In this document: positions 1 through 7,847 of the stretch, in pieces
How the letters are laid out: each line of letters opens with the position of its first letter
Position numbering within the stretch: position 1 is the first letter of the stretch
Position numbers and translations under genes: made by a program
Notes under the pieces: model-generated
The model's input: the letters and a program-made list of their open reading frames with translations, nothing else
Told to the model about the DNA's origin: nothing
Database searches by the model: none
Source of the DNA: Microbacterium sp. Root180
GTDB lineage: Bacteria > Actinomycetota > Actinomycetes > Actinomycetales > Microbacteriaceae
Reading direction: 5' to 3'
Assembly (NCBI RefSeq): GCF_001428485.1
Contig: NZ_LMHS01000005.1
Coordinates: 32,568-96,567 of the forward strand
DNA length: 64,000 bases

Positions 1-644
1 ATCAGCGAAACCCAGTCCGCCTCGAGCTCGGGCTCGCGCTCGATGATCTGGCGGGTCAGGTCGGTCAGGACGTATCCGGGCGACATCGCGTTGACGCGGA
101 TGTCCGACTTTGCCCACTCGACCGCGAGCGACTTCGCGAGATGCGCGACGGCCGCCTTGGACGAGTTGTAGGAGGCCGCCCACTGCGGCACGTTCACGAT
201 GAGCCCCGACATGGAGGCGATGAGGATCGCGCTCCCCGGGAGCCCGGCCTGGAGGAGGCCGCGGCCGAATGCCTGCGACGCGAAGAAGGTCCCCGTCAGG
301 TTCACATCGATGACCTTGCGCCAATCGGACGCAGCGACGTCGATGGAGTCGCCGTTGATCTCGATGCCCGCCGCCGTCAGCAGCACCTGCGGGGTCCCGA
401 GCTCGTCGCGGACGGCGTCGAAGGCGGCGTTCGTCGCGTCCTGATCGGTCACGTCGAGCCGCTGGCCGTAAGCGCGGACGCCGAAGTCCTGGGCGATCCG
501 ATCTGCGGCGGCACCGACGCCGTCGAGCAGGTCGAGCAGCGCGACGTTCATGCCTTCGGCTGCGAGAGCCCGCGCGACGCTGAGGCCGATGCCGCGTGCG
601 CCGCCCGTGACGACCGCGGTCTTTCCTGCAAGGTTGAGTTCCAT
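1..644 (-). CDS. SDR-family NAD(P)-dependent oxidoreductase (C terminus cut by window edge)
   Basis: This is a short-chain dehydrogenase/reductase, likely oxidising or reducing a sugar or polyol hydroxyl. The N terminus MELNLAGKTAVV leads into the Rossmann motif TGGARGIG at about residues 13-20. The catalytic YNSSK (Tyr about 159, Lys about 163) is followed by NAMSPGYV. About 214 residues are present of a usual 250, so only the C-terminal tail is missing beyond position 1. It lies downstream of the isomerase, kinase and ABC importer genes on the same strand, so it is probably the last or a late gene of that operon. The family is certain; the substrate is inferred only from its neighbours. Confidence 0.9.
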   Translation of the reverse strand, partial: MELNLAGKTAVVTGGARGIGLSVARALAAEGMNVALLDLLDGVGAAADRIAQDFGVRAYGQRLDVTDQDATNAAFDAVRDELGTPQVLLTAAGIEINGDSIDVAASDWRKVIDVNLTGTFFASQAFGRGLLQAGLPGSAILIASMSGLIVNVPQWAASYNSSKAAVAHLAKSLAVEWAKSDIRVNAMSPGYVLTDLTRQIIEREPELEADWVSL

Positions 645-680
645 GTTCTTCTCCTGATCGTGGGTGTTGGTCGGGCGCGG

Positions 681-1484
681 TCAGGCCGCGAGCCGTCGAA
701 GGAGGCCCGCGTTCGCCGGCAGTGTCCGGTGCGGGTCGCCGTTCGTGGAGCACTCGAGGTTGACCGCCCCGTCGTAGCCGATGTCTCGCAGCGCTTCGAA
801 GATCGCCTCCCAGTCGAGCGAGCCATTGCCGGGAAGAAGTCTGTTGTTGTCTCCGAGGTGCACGTGACGCACCTCCGCCTCGGCCGCGCGGAGGGCGTCG
901 GGGATGCTCGCCTCTTCGATCGACATGTGGAATGTGTCGGGCAGCAGGCCCGCGTTGGGGTGGGCGACCTTCGCCAGCAGGCGGAGGTTGTCGGAGACCG
1001 AGTTGAGGTACCGGCTCTCGTAGCGATTGAGGGGCTCGAGCAGGATCGAGGCATTCGACCCTGCCACGCGGTCGAGGAGCTCGAGGTAGAACTCGAGGAA
1101 GTCGGACTCCTGCTGCGGGCTCAGTTGCTGATAGGGGTCGAACAGCGGCATCGGGTCCTGCGGGCCGTACTCGTACTCGATCTCGGTGACGAGGCCGAGC
1201 TCGGCGCACACATCGGCCGCCTGGCGGTACATGTCCCTGCAGGCGGCCCGGAGCGCGGAGTCCGTCGACATGGCCTTGCCGTAGATGTCGTCGGTCAGGA
1301 CGAATTCCACGGGGCGGATGCCGGTGCGCGATTCCAACTCGGTCAGTTCGCGGCGGACGGAGTCGTTCCAGCTGGCGAGCGGCTGGAAGACGGCGATCGC
1401 GTCATAGCCCCACCCGCGGAGCAGCTCCGCCTTCGACGTAAGGGTCGCGCCGGGAACCATCGGGCTCGAGCAGCACAGGATCAT
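681..1484 (-). CDS. Sugar phosphate isomerase/epimerase (AP-endonuclease-2-like TIM barrel)
   Basis: This 267-residue protein belongs to the xylose-isomerase-like TIM-barrel family that isomerises or epimerises sugars or sugar phosphates. Candidate divalent-metal ligands sit in LLEPLNRYE (Glu), LLPDTFHM (Asp), HVHLGD (His) and NLECS (Glu), the order usual for the family. The ATG at 1484 is chosen because AGGAGACCCAACG precedes it; the frame also runs upstream into the kinase gene without a better start. It sits between the FGGY kinase and an SDR. That grouping resembles tetritol and pentitol pathways, where EryC-like enzymes epimerise the phosphorylated ketose. The exact substrate is unknown. 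Confidence 0.85.
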   Translation of the reverse strand: MILCCSSPMVPGATLTSKAELLRGWGYDAIAVFQPLASWNDSVRRELTELESRTGIRPVEFVLTDDIYGKAMSTDSALRAACRDMYRQAADVCAELGLVTEIEYEYGPQDPMPLFDPYQQLSPQQESDFLEFYLELLDRVAGSNASILLEPLNRYESRYLNSVSDNLRLLAKVAHPNAGLLPDTFHMSIEEASIPDALRAAEAEVRHVHLGDNNRLLPGNGSLDWEAIFEALRDIGYDGAVNLECSTNGDPHRTLPANAGLLRRLAA

Positions 1485-1518
1485 CGTTGGGTCTCCTTCG
1501 GAGAGTCGTTGGTAGGGG

Positions 1519-2973
1519 CTACGGTCCGTAGAGCCGCGCGAGAGCGCTGTCGAACGCGTCGTATCGTCGGCGGCGCGCCAGGTCCGCACGAGGACGGTAG
1601 GTGCGTGTGGGCGGCGTGTGCAGCCCGTCGGTCTCGGTCAGGGAATCGATGACCCCGGCGCCCGTCAGCGCCAGCATCGCGGCGCCGCGGCAGGCATCTT
1701 CGGGCTCCGCCGGAACACGGAGCTCGATCCCCGTCACGTCGGCCTTGAGCTGGTTCCAGAAGCCCGAGGCGGTCCCGCCGCCGGCGGAGGTGACCGATCG
1801 CGTCGGGTGGCCGTGTGCAGCGAGGTCGTCCAGGTTGCGCTTGAGAAGGTGCGCCACGCCCTCCATCACGGAATAGGCGAGATCGACGCGGTCGTGCTGC
1901 AGTTGCAGATCGATGAAGGCTCCGCGTGCCGCGGCGTTGAAGTCGGGGGGATTCACGCCGGTGAGGTAAGGGAGGAACAGGGGAGCATCGGCGAACGTCC
2001 GCTCACGCAGCTCGTGCTCGAGCGCGTCGTACGACAGTCCGTCGGCGATCTGCTCCTGGAACCAGTTGAGCGCGACTCCGCCGCTGTCGGCGCAGGCGAA
2101 CAGCACCGTGTCGCCGGGACGAAGGCCGGCATGGAACGACACCCTCATGGCGGGGTCGAACGTCCACTCCGGCACAAGCACCGAGAGAGCGAGTACGGTG
2201 CCTGCGGACGCGCTGACCGATCCCGGGGCGTAGGTGCCGGTGCCGACCATCGCGCAGAAGTGGTCCAGCGCTCCTGCATTGACGGTGTACGAGGTCGCCG
2301 GCGGAAGACGAACGGCGACCTCGTCGCGCACGGGCCCCAAGACGGTGCCGGCCGGCACGAGCTCGGGGAGCATCTCCAGACGGATGCCGCAGAAGTCGAC
2401 CATCTCGGACCAGTACGCCCGCGAGGGCACGTCGTAGAGGTAGGTGAACCCTCGCGTGGTCTCTTCGCCGACCGAGACGCCGGTGAGACGCATGAGGACG
2501 AAGTCCTTGAGCATGAGGACCTGCGCGGCCGCCTCCAGCACCTGAGGTTGGTGGGTGGCGAGCCACCGCAGTTTGGTGGCGGGCCAGGTCGCGACAGGTT
2601 CCGGCTCGCCGGTAATCGCGAAGGCCGCCACCGGGTCGAACGCCTCGGCGATCTCGCGCGCCTGCGCGGTCGAGCGCTCGTCGAGCCAGGAGATACCCGG
2701 ACCGACCGGGCGACCCGCGTGATCGGTCAGCACGAGGGACTCGGCCTGACCTGTCAAGACGATGGTCGCGGCGTCGACGCCGCTCGCCTCCGGCGCGGCG
2801 CGGTGGATGAGGTCCAGCACGCTGTCGAAGACGGACTCGGGGTCGAAGACGACCTGACTCCCTTCGCGCAGATATCGCATCGGCGCCTGCGCCGCGGAGA
2901 GAAGTCGCCCGCGCTCGTCGTACCGGACGACCTTGATGTTGGTCGTGCCGAGATCGACGGCGTAGACGATCAC
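1519..2973 (-). CDS. FGGY-family carbohydrate kinase (xylulokinase/erythritol kinase-like)
   Basis: This 484-residue protein is an ATP-dependent kinase of a sugar or polyol. The N-terminal phosphate-binding segment AVDLGTTNIKVV (residues 5-16) and the C-terminal ATP-site segment GGGTASGFWNQ (about residue 400) are the two FGGY landmarks; GALDHF in the middle fits the substrate domain. The length is normal for the family. Its start lies one base from the end of yjbQ, so the genes are co-transcribed, downstream of an ABC importer. Phosphorylation of the imported compound is the natural role. FGGY kinases cannot be assigned to xylulose, erythritol, ribulose or gluconate by eye. Confidence 0.9.
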   Translation of the reverse strand: MIVYAVDLGTTNIKVVRYDERGRLLSAAQAPMRYLREGSQVVFDPESVFDSVLDLIHRAAPEASGVDAATIVLTGQAESLVLTDHAGRPVGPGISWLDERSTAQAREIAEAFDPVAAFAITGEPEPVATWPATKLRWLATHQPQVLEAAAQVLMLKDFVLMRLTGVSVGEETTRGFTYLYDVPSRAYWSEMVDFCGIRLEMLPELVPAGTVLGPVRDEVAVRLPPATSYTVNAGALDHFCAMVGTGTYAPGSVSASAGTVLALSVLVPEWTFDPAMRVSFHAGLRPGDTVLFACADSGGVALNWFQEQIADGLSYDALEHELRERTFADAPLFLPYLTGVNPPDFNAAARGAFIDLQLQHDRVDLAYSVMEGVAHLLKRNLDDLAAHGHPTRSVTSAGGGTASGFWNQLKADVTGIELRVPAEPEDACRGAAMLALTGAGVIDSLTETDGLHTPPTRTYRPRADLARRRRYDAFDSALARLYGP

Positions 2974-2974
2974 G

Positions 2975-3472
2975 TCATCGCCCCATCACAGTGAGGAAGA
3001 CGGTGCGCTCGCGGGTGCGCACGGAGTCGAGGTCGCCGAAGTAGATCCGGCCGAACTCGCCCAGGACGCCCTCGCCGGCGACGACCGGCACGGTCGTCGA
3101 CCTTCCCAGGATCGAGGAGATGATGTGCCCGTCGGTGTTGAGTCCCCATGAGGGATGTTCGCCGCGCAGGTCGGCAGCGTTCTTGATGTGGATCGGGCCG
3201 GGGTGGAGGTACTGGCCTTCGTTGCGGGCGGGCGGGACGATCTTCGCGAACACATTCAAAGTGTCCTGCAGGATCAGTTGGGTCCCGTAGTACGTGACGT
3301 CCTCGGATTCCTCCTGGATGAACACGCAGCAGCTCGTGTGCTGGGTGTAGGCGATCGCGATCCCCTCCTCGATCCCCGACTCCGCGACAAGCTGCGTGAG
3401 CCGGTCGGTCACGTCGAAGAACTCCTGACGAGCAGGGGTGCTCACGATGAAGGAACGTGACTGGACGAGCAT
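2975..3472 (-). CDS. yjbQ: YjbQ/UPF0047 family protein
   Basis: This 165-residue UPF0047 protein is of the type annotated as secondary thiamine-phosphate synthase enzyme. Hallmarks are AIAYTQHTSCCVFIQE, the run around LHPGPIHIKNA, HPSWGLNTDGH and the C-terminal GEFGRIYFGDLD. The ATG at 3472 is preceded by a good GGAG eight bases upstream. An alternative ATG at 3550 overlaps the permease stop as ATGA and would add 26 residues with no family resemblance. The gene lies within a sugar-type importer/kinase operon. The physiological role of YjbQ is poorly understood, and this context suggests a function linked to the phosphorylated sugar. Confidence 0.85.
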   Translation of the reverse strand: MLVQSRSFIVSTPARQEFFDVTDRLTQLVAESGIEEGIAIAYTQHTSCCVFIQEESEDVTYYGTQLILQDTLNVFAKIVPPARNEGQYLHPGPIHIKNAADLRGEHPSWGLNTDGHIISSILGRSTTVPVVAGEGVLGEFGRIYFGDLDSVRTRERTVFLTVMGR

Positions 3473-3546
3473 GCTGTTTCTCCTTGCAATGGCTCCGGGA
3501 CGGTCGCTGACCGTCGGTTCGCTGGCTTGAGCGGGCGTCGACTCGG

Positions 3547-4446
3547 TCATTCGGCGGAGATCGCCCCCCCGGTCATGCCGGCGACGATGTGCTTCTGAAC
3601 GATGAAGGCGACGATCATGACGGGCAGGATCGTCACCGTGCCGACTGCGGCGACCTGACCCCACGACGTTCCGATCGGCGTGATGAGACTGGGGATCGCG
3701 ACGGGCAGGGTCTGCGTGTGGCGGCCCGTGAGGACGAGCGCGAAGAGGAACTCGTTCCACGAATTGATGAGACAGAAGATCGCAGTCGCCGCGAGGCCGG
3801 GCTTCACGATGGGGAGGATGACGCGCAGGAACGTGCCCCACTCCCCGCACCCGTCGAGTCGCGCCGCCTCATCGAGGGTGGTGGGAACGGAGAGGAAGAA
3901 TCCCCGCATCATCCACACCGTGAACGGCAGGGCGAAAGTGAGATGCGCGGCGATCAACCCGACGTAGGTATCCCGCAGCCCGAGATTCGAGGCCAGCACG
4001 AACAGGGGAACCGCGAGCACCATCGCCGGAAGGAGACGGGCCGCGAGCAGCGCCATCATGAAGCCTTCACCCTTGCTGATGCGACTGAGACTGTAGGCAG
4101 CGGGAACGCCGACGACCATGGCGACAAGCGTCGAGACGACACCGACCACGGCCGAGTTGACGAGGTTGTCGGCGAACCCCTTGTCGACGAAGGCCTCGAC
4201 GTAGTTGTCGAGCGTCGGCGTGAAGAAGAGTGTCGGGGCGGACGAGAAGATGTCGATGCGGTCCTTGAACGACGTCAGGACGAGCCACACGATCGGTGAC
4301 AGATAGGCGACGATGATCGCGACCGCCACGACCGCCACAATGACCCTGACGACACCCCGGCCGGCCGACCGCGGCCGAAGCGGGAGGGTGGAGCCTCGGC
4401 CATTGGTCACGATGGCGCGGGTGGTGGTGACCGTTGTCGTACTCAT
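3547..4446 (-). CDS. Carbohydrate ABC transporter permease (MalG-like)
   Basis: This is the second inner-membrane permease of a CUT1 importer, 299 residues with about six membrane segments starting near residue 35. The EAA cytoplasmic loop that contacts the ATPase is visible as DEAARLDGCGEWGTFLRVILP. The start ATG (4446) overlaps the TGA of the preceding permease in an ATGA tetranucleotide, indicating translational coupling. No ATPase is encoded in this operon, so a shared MsiK-like ATPase encoded elsewhere is probably used, as is usual in actinobacteria. The longer upstream open frame is a shadow of the first permease. Confidence 0.93.
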   Translation of the reverse strand: MSTTTVTTTRAIVTNGRGSTLPLRPRSAGRGVVRVIVAVVAVAIIVAYLSPIVWLVLTSFKDRIDIFSSAPTLFFTPTLDNYVEAFVDKGFADNLVNSAVVGVVSTLVAMVVGVPAAYSLSRISKGEGFMMALLAARLLPAMVLAVPLFVLASNLGLRDTYVGLIAAHLTFALPFTVWMMRGFFLSVPTTLDEAARLDGCGEWGTFLRVILPIVKPGLAATAIFCLINSWNEFLFALVLTGRHTQTLPVAIPSLITPIGTSWGQVAAVGTVTILPVMIVAFIVQKHIVAGMTGGAISAE

Positions 4447-5375
4447 CCGTTCACGCCCTTTCTGCTGAGGTACCGGAACAGGAACCACGCGATGGTGGCC
4501 ACCACGGCGAAGGTCGCGATGCCGAGCGCGGCGCCATAGCTCATGTCGAACGCGGTGAAGCTCACCCGGTACTGGAAGATGTCGTTGACCGTCGTCGCTG
4601 CGCCCGGACCGCCGCCGGTGAGGATGTAGACCTGGTCGAACATGCGGATCGCCTCTGTCGCACGGAAGAGGATGGCGACGCCGATGACCGGACGGATCAT
4701 GGGCAGCATGACGTGCCAGTAGAGCTGGAACGTGTTGCAGCCGTCGAGCTCGGCGGCCTGGATCTGCGCCTGAGGCGCAGCGGATAGCCCCGCGAGCACC
4801 ATGAGGGCGATGAACGGCGTCCACTCCCAGACATCCATCGCGACGAGTGCCGAGAACGCGCCGATCGGACTGTCGAGCACACCGGCCTCGCCGACGAGGC
4901 CGAGGGTCTGAAGCACGGATGTCATGTACCCGAACTGCGGGTTCAGGCCGAAGCTGAACATGAGGCCCACCACGAGCGGCGTGGCGATCATCGGCAGCAG
5001 CAGGAACGAAGTGACGAGGCGCCGGGTGCGGATGAGTCGAGACAGCCACACTCCGATCGCTGTGCCGAGGACTGTCTGAATCGCGACGGCGAGCACGACG
5101 TAGGCGATCGTGATGAGGATCGCCTGGCCGAACTGCGCATCGTGGAACATGCGCGTGTAGTTGTCGAGGCCGATCCACTGCCCGTTCGCGGTGGGGTCGA
5201 CGGGGCTGTAGGACTGGAAGCTCAAGGTGAGGCTGTAGACCAGGGGGAACGCCAGCACCAGGGCGAGGATGATCAGGCTCGGCGCCTGCATCCCGACTCG
5301 GGTCCATCGCAGCCGCCTGGCTGCCCGCAGGCGCCGGGTGGGCGCCTGCGGGAGCGTGCCAGATTGCGTGGACAT
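4443..5375 (-). CDS. Sugar ABC transporter permease (MalF/UgpA-like)
   Basis: This is the first permease of the CUT1 importer, 310 residues, with a basic N-terminal stretch (RRLRAARRLRWTRVGMQAP) followed by a membrane helix at about residues 30-50 and a six-helix core. The EAA loop reads AAELDGCNTFQLYWHVMLP. It starts five bases after the end of the solute-binding-protein gene and overlaps the next permease by four bases. With those two genes it forms the standard binding-protein/permease/permease order. Substrate specificity lies in the binding protein. Confidence 0.93.
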   Translation of the reverse strand: MSTQSGTLPQAPTRRLRAARRLRWTRVGMQAPSLIILALVLAFPLVYSLTLSFQSYSPVDPTANGQWIGLDNYTRMFHDAQFGQAILITIAYVVLAVAIQTVLGTAIGVWLSRLIRTRRLVTSFLLLPMIATPLVVGLMFSFGLNPQFGYMTSVLQTLGLVGEAGVLDSPIGAFSALVAMDVWEWTPFIALMVLAGLSAAPQAQIQAAELDGCNTFQLYWHVMLPMIRPVIGVAILFRATEAIRMFDQVYILTGGGPGAATTVNDIFQYRVSFTAFDMSYGAALGIATFAVVATIAWFLFRYLSRKGVNG

Positions 5376-5380
5376 GGGGA

Positions 5381-6826
5381 TCAGAAGGCCTTCAGCGGAA
5401 GCTTGTCGCCCAGAATGTTCGTGATCTCGTCCTGGGCGTCGGTGAGAGCCTGCTCCGACGTCGACTCACCGACCAGCGCGTTGGAGACCTGCAGCATCAG
5501 CTGATCGAGCATCTGGGGCCACTCCGCGTTGCGGGGGCGGGCCAGCGCGTTCTCGAGGCTGCTGAGCTGCTGGGGCCATGAGGGGAGCGAGGCGACCAGT
5601 TCGGGATCCTCGAACGCGGAGCGAGTCGCCGGGACGCCGCCCAGTTCGCCGATCTTCTTCTGCACCGATTCAGACAGTGCCCACGCGGTGAAGAGGTACG
5701 CGGCATTCGCGTCGATCGCCTGCGTGCTGATGCCATAGGTCCAGGCGCCGTGCAGCGCGTGCGGGTCGTCGCCCTCCGCGAGGACCGGGACGTCGCCGTA
5801 GGCCATCTTGCCGACGACCGCGGACTGCTCCGGATTCTCCATCGCGCCCGCGGTGTCGCCCCACGAGATCGCCTGGACGGCGACTCCCTGCTGAAGCTGC
5901 GCGGTCACCTCGTCCCACGTGGCGGACGTGTAGCCGGGCGGGGCGAACTCGCCGAGGGAGCTCATGTAGTCGAGGCTGGCGACCGAGCCCTCGCTGTCCA
6001 CGATCAGCTCGCCTTCGGGCGAGAGGATGCCGCCACCGAAGGAGTTCGCGTAGTTGATCCACTCGAACACGGCTGCCTCGTGGCGCTTGCCGGCGAGCGT
6101 CACACCGTAGATCGGGTCGGTGAGCGTCTCGCCAGCCAGCTCCTCCCCGGCATCCCGGGTGAAGAACTCGGCGATGTCGTAGTACTGGTCCCACGTCGTC
6201 GCGGGGGCGAGCTCGTAGCCGTACTCCGCTTCGAACGCCGCCTTCTCGGACTCGTTCTCAAGCAGGTCGGACCGGTAGAGCATCATCGTGACGGCGCTGT
6301 TCGAGGGCATGCCGTAGTACTTGCCGTCCCACAGTGCCGCGGTGTCCCACAGGCCGGGGAGGAGATCCTCCTGGTTGAACTCGTCGCTCACGTTGTCGGC
6401 GTTGGCGTCCATGAGCGGCGTGATCTCCTCGAGGTATCCGCTGCCGGCGTACGCACCGAGGTAGTCGTAGGGGATCGAGACCACGTCGAAGTCTCCCTGC
6501 GACGTTGAGAAGTCGAGGGTCGCACGTTGCACGAGCTGTGCGAAGGGTGCCGTCTCGATGGTCACGTCGATGCCGGTCATCTCGGTGAACTCGGGAAGAA
6601 GCTCGTTGAGGATGTCGGAGTTCAGCGTCGCTTCGGCCAGCACGTTCAGCTCGGTGCCCGCGAACTCCTGGGACCAGCCGTTGGCATTCGCGGGATCGAC
6701 GTCGGACCCTGACGAGCCGCAGCCCGCGAGCACGAGTGTGGCTGCAGCGGAGCCGGCGAGGAGCGCCAGCGCGCGGCCTGTGCTCTTCGCTCGCGCATCG
6801 GGGCTGGAATGGGAGAAGAGGTACAT
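5381..6826 (-). CDS. Extracellular solute-binding lipoprotein of a sugar/polyol ABC importer
   Basis: This 481-residue family-1 (CUT1) binding protein begins with a lipoprotein signal whose lipobox LVLAGC puts the modified cysteine at residue 36. The mature part has typical features such as FDVVSIPYDYLGAYAGSGYLEEI and GMPSNSAVTMMLYRSDLL. It is the first gene of the leftward operon with two permeases, yjbQ, the kinase, the isomerase and the SDR. It is transcribed divergently from the DeoR gene across a 210-base region carrying two inverted repeats. It binds the substrate outside the membrane and hands it to the permeases. The ligand is unknown; a polyol or small sugar is inferred from the enzymes. 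Confidence 0.93.
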   Translation of the reverse strand: MYLFSHSSPDARAKSTGRALALLAGSAAATLVLAGCGSSGSDVDPANANGWSQEFAGTELNVLAEATLNSDILNELLPEFTEMTGIDVTIETAPFAQLVQRATLDFSTSQGDFDVVSIPYDYLGAYAGSGYLEEITPLMDANADNVSDEFNQEDLLPGLWDTAALWDGKYYGMPSNSAVTMMLYRSDLLENESEKAAFEAEYGYELAPATTWDQYYDIAEFFTRDAGEELAGETLTDPIYGVTLAGKRHEAAVFEWINYANSFGGGILSPEGELIVDSEGSVASLDYMSSLGEFAPPGYTSATWDEVTAQLQQGVAVQAISWGDTAGAMENPEQSAVVGKMAYGDVPVLAEGDDPHALHGAWTYGISTQAIDANAAYLFTAWALSESVQKKIGELGGVPATRSAFEDPELVASLPSWPQQLSSLENALARPRNAEWPQMLDQLMLQVSNALVGESTSEQALTDAQDEITNILGDKLPLKAF

Positions 6827-6883
6827 CGTCGTCCTTCCGGTCGGGTGAGCGGACTGCCTCTTATGCCGGGAACCAGTGTGAGG

Positions 6884-6905
6884 CTGTTACGGGTAAATGT
6901 AACAG
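6884..6905. promoter_or_regulatory. Inverted repeat in the DeoR/importer divergent promoter region
   Basis: CTGTTAC at 6884-6890 and GTAACAG at 6899-6905 are exact inverted copies separated by eight bases. They sit in the AT-richer region upstream of the leftward importer operon. This is a plausible operator for the adjacent DeoR-family regulator. Confidence 0.5.
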
Positions 6906-6940
6906 GATCACAAATACAGCGCAAGCATCCGGATTTATGT

Positions 6941-6959
6941 GTGATTCATTTACAATCAC
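6941..6959. promoter_or_regulatory. Second inverted repeat in the divergent region
   Basis: GTGATT at 6941-6946 and AATCAC at 6954-6959 form an exact six-base inverted repeat with a seven-base spacer, closer to the regulator gene. Two repeats about 55 bases apart would suit repression of both divergent promoters, with possible looping; this is inference. Confidence 0.45.
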
Positions 6960-7036
6960 CTGACCCGGTGTGATAGTTTCTCGGACAGGTGCCGGAGCCT
7001 CCCTCCGACGCCGGGCAGACAGGGGCAGGAGATCCG

Positions 7037-7840
7037 ATGAGCGGTCGTGCACCGCAGCGCAGGCGTGCTGCGATCGAGTCGCTGATGAGCGATCGCGCCG
7101 AGGTCGACATCCCGAGCCTCGCCGTGCACTTCGGCGTCTCCGAGATGACGATCCGTCGCGATCTGGAGGCACTTGAGGAGGACGGCGTCGTGCGCCGTCT
7201 CGTCGGCGGACGCGCCGTCATGGTCGACCCGAAGAGCGTCGAACCAGAACTCTCGGCCCGCGCTGACACCGCACACGAGACGAAGGCTCACATCGGACGC
7301 GCCGTGGCCGAGCTCATCGCCGACGACGAGGTGGTGTACTTCGACGGCGGGAGCACGGCACTCGCCGTCGCTCACGCACTCCGAGGGACGGGCAAGACCC
7401 TGACAGTGCTGACCCGCAGTCTGCTGATCGCCGCGGAGCTCGCTCACGAGCCGACCGTCGATATCTTCCTCCTCGGGGGACGCGTGAAGTCGTCCGAGAT
7501 GGTCACCACGAGTTCCACAATGGCCGACGACTTGCGGCACTACAACGTCGACACGTACGTCATGGGGATCAGCGGCGTACACCCCGCACGAGGCCTCACC
7601 GACTACGACCCCGACGAGAGCGCAGGCAAGCGTCTCGCCCTCGAGCGGGCCGACCGCGTCGTGCTGGCGTTCGACCACTCCAAGCTGGACCGGGTGCTGA
7701 TGTCTCGCGTAGCTGGGCTTGAGGATGTCGACGTCGTCGTCACCGATGCCGAGCCCGAGAACGAGGCGATCGCCGCGATGCCCGCGACGGTGCGCGTGGT
7801 CATCGTCAAGCCCAGCCCGGCCCTCGTGCGTACGGCGTGA
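7037..7840 (+). CDS. DeoR/GlpR-family transcriptional regulator
   Basis: This 267-residue regulator has an N-terminal DeoR winged helix (DIPSLAVHFGVSEMTIRRDLEALEEDG, roughly residues 22-46). A phosphosugar-sensing domain follows, with YFDGGSTALAVAHAL and ERADRVVLAFDHSKL, the DeoR-family effector-site motifs. The ATG at 7037 has AGGAG five bases upstream; an upstream ATG at 6989 lacks a ribosome site. It is divergent from the importer operon and is followed seven bases later by the isomerase-like gene. It probably represses both transcription units and responds to a phosphorylated intermediate made by the FGGY kinase. Confidence 0.92.
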   Translation: MSGRAPQRRRAAIESLMSDRAEVDIPSLAVHFGVSEMTIRRDLEALEEDGVVRRLVGGRAVMVDPKSVEPELSARADTAHETKAHIGRAVAELIADDEVVYFDGGSTALAVAHALRGTGKTLTVLTRSLLIAAELAHEPTVDIFLLGGRVKSSEMVTTSSTMADDLRHYNVDTYVMGISGVHPARGLTDYDPDESAGKRLALERADRVVLAFDHSKLDRVLMSRVAGLEDVDVVVTDAEPENEAIAAMPATVRVVIVKPSPALVRTA

Positions 7841-7847
7841 GGCCGTG

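Noticed and set aside
141..1652. Open frame of 503 codons on the plus strand across the SDR, isomerase and kinase ends
   Set aside because: It crosses several clear minus-strand genes and has no family resemblance.
3473..3550. Longer yjbQ product starting at the ATGA overlap with the permease
   Set aside because: The added 26 residues are not family-like and ATG 3472 has the better ribosome site; coupling from 3550 remains possible.
3547..5307. One long minus-strand frame suggesting a fused 586-residue permease
   Set aside because: The first half is out of frame with the MalF-like permease and reads as Arg/His/Pro-rich shadow; the true gene begins at 4446 with an ATGA overlap.
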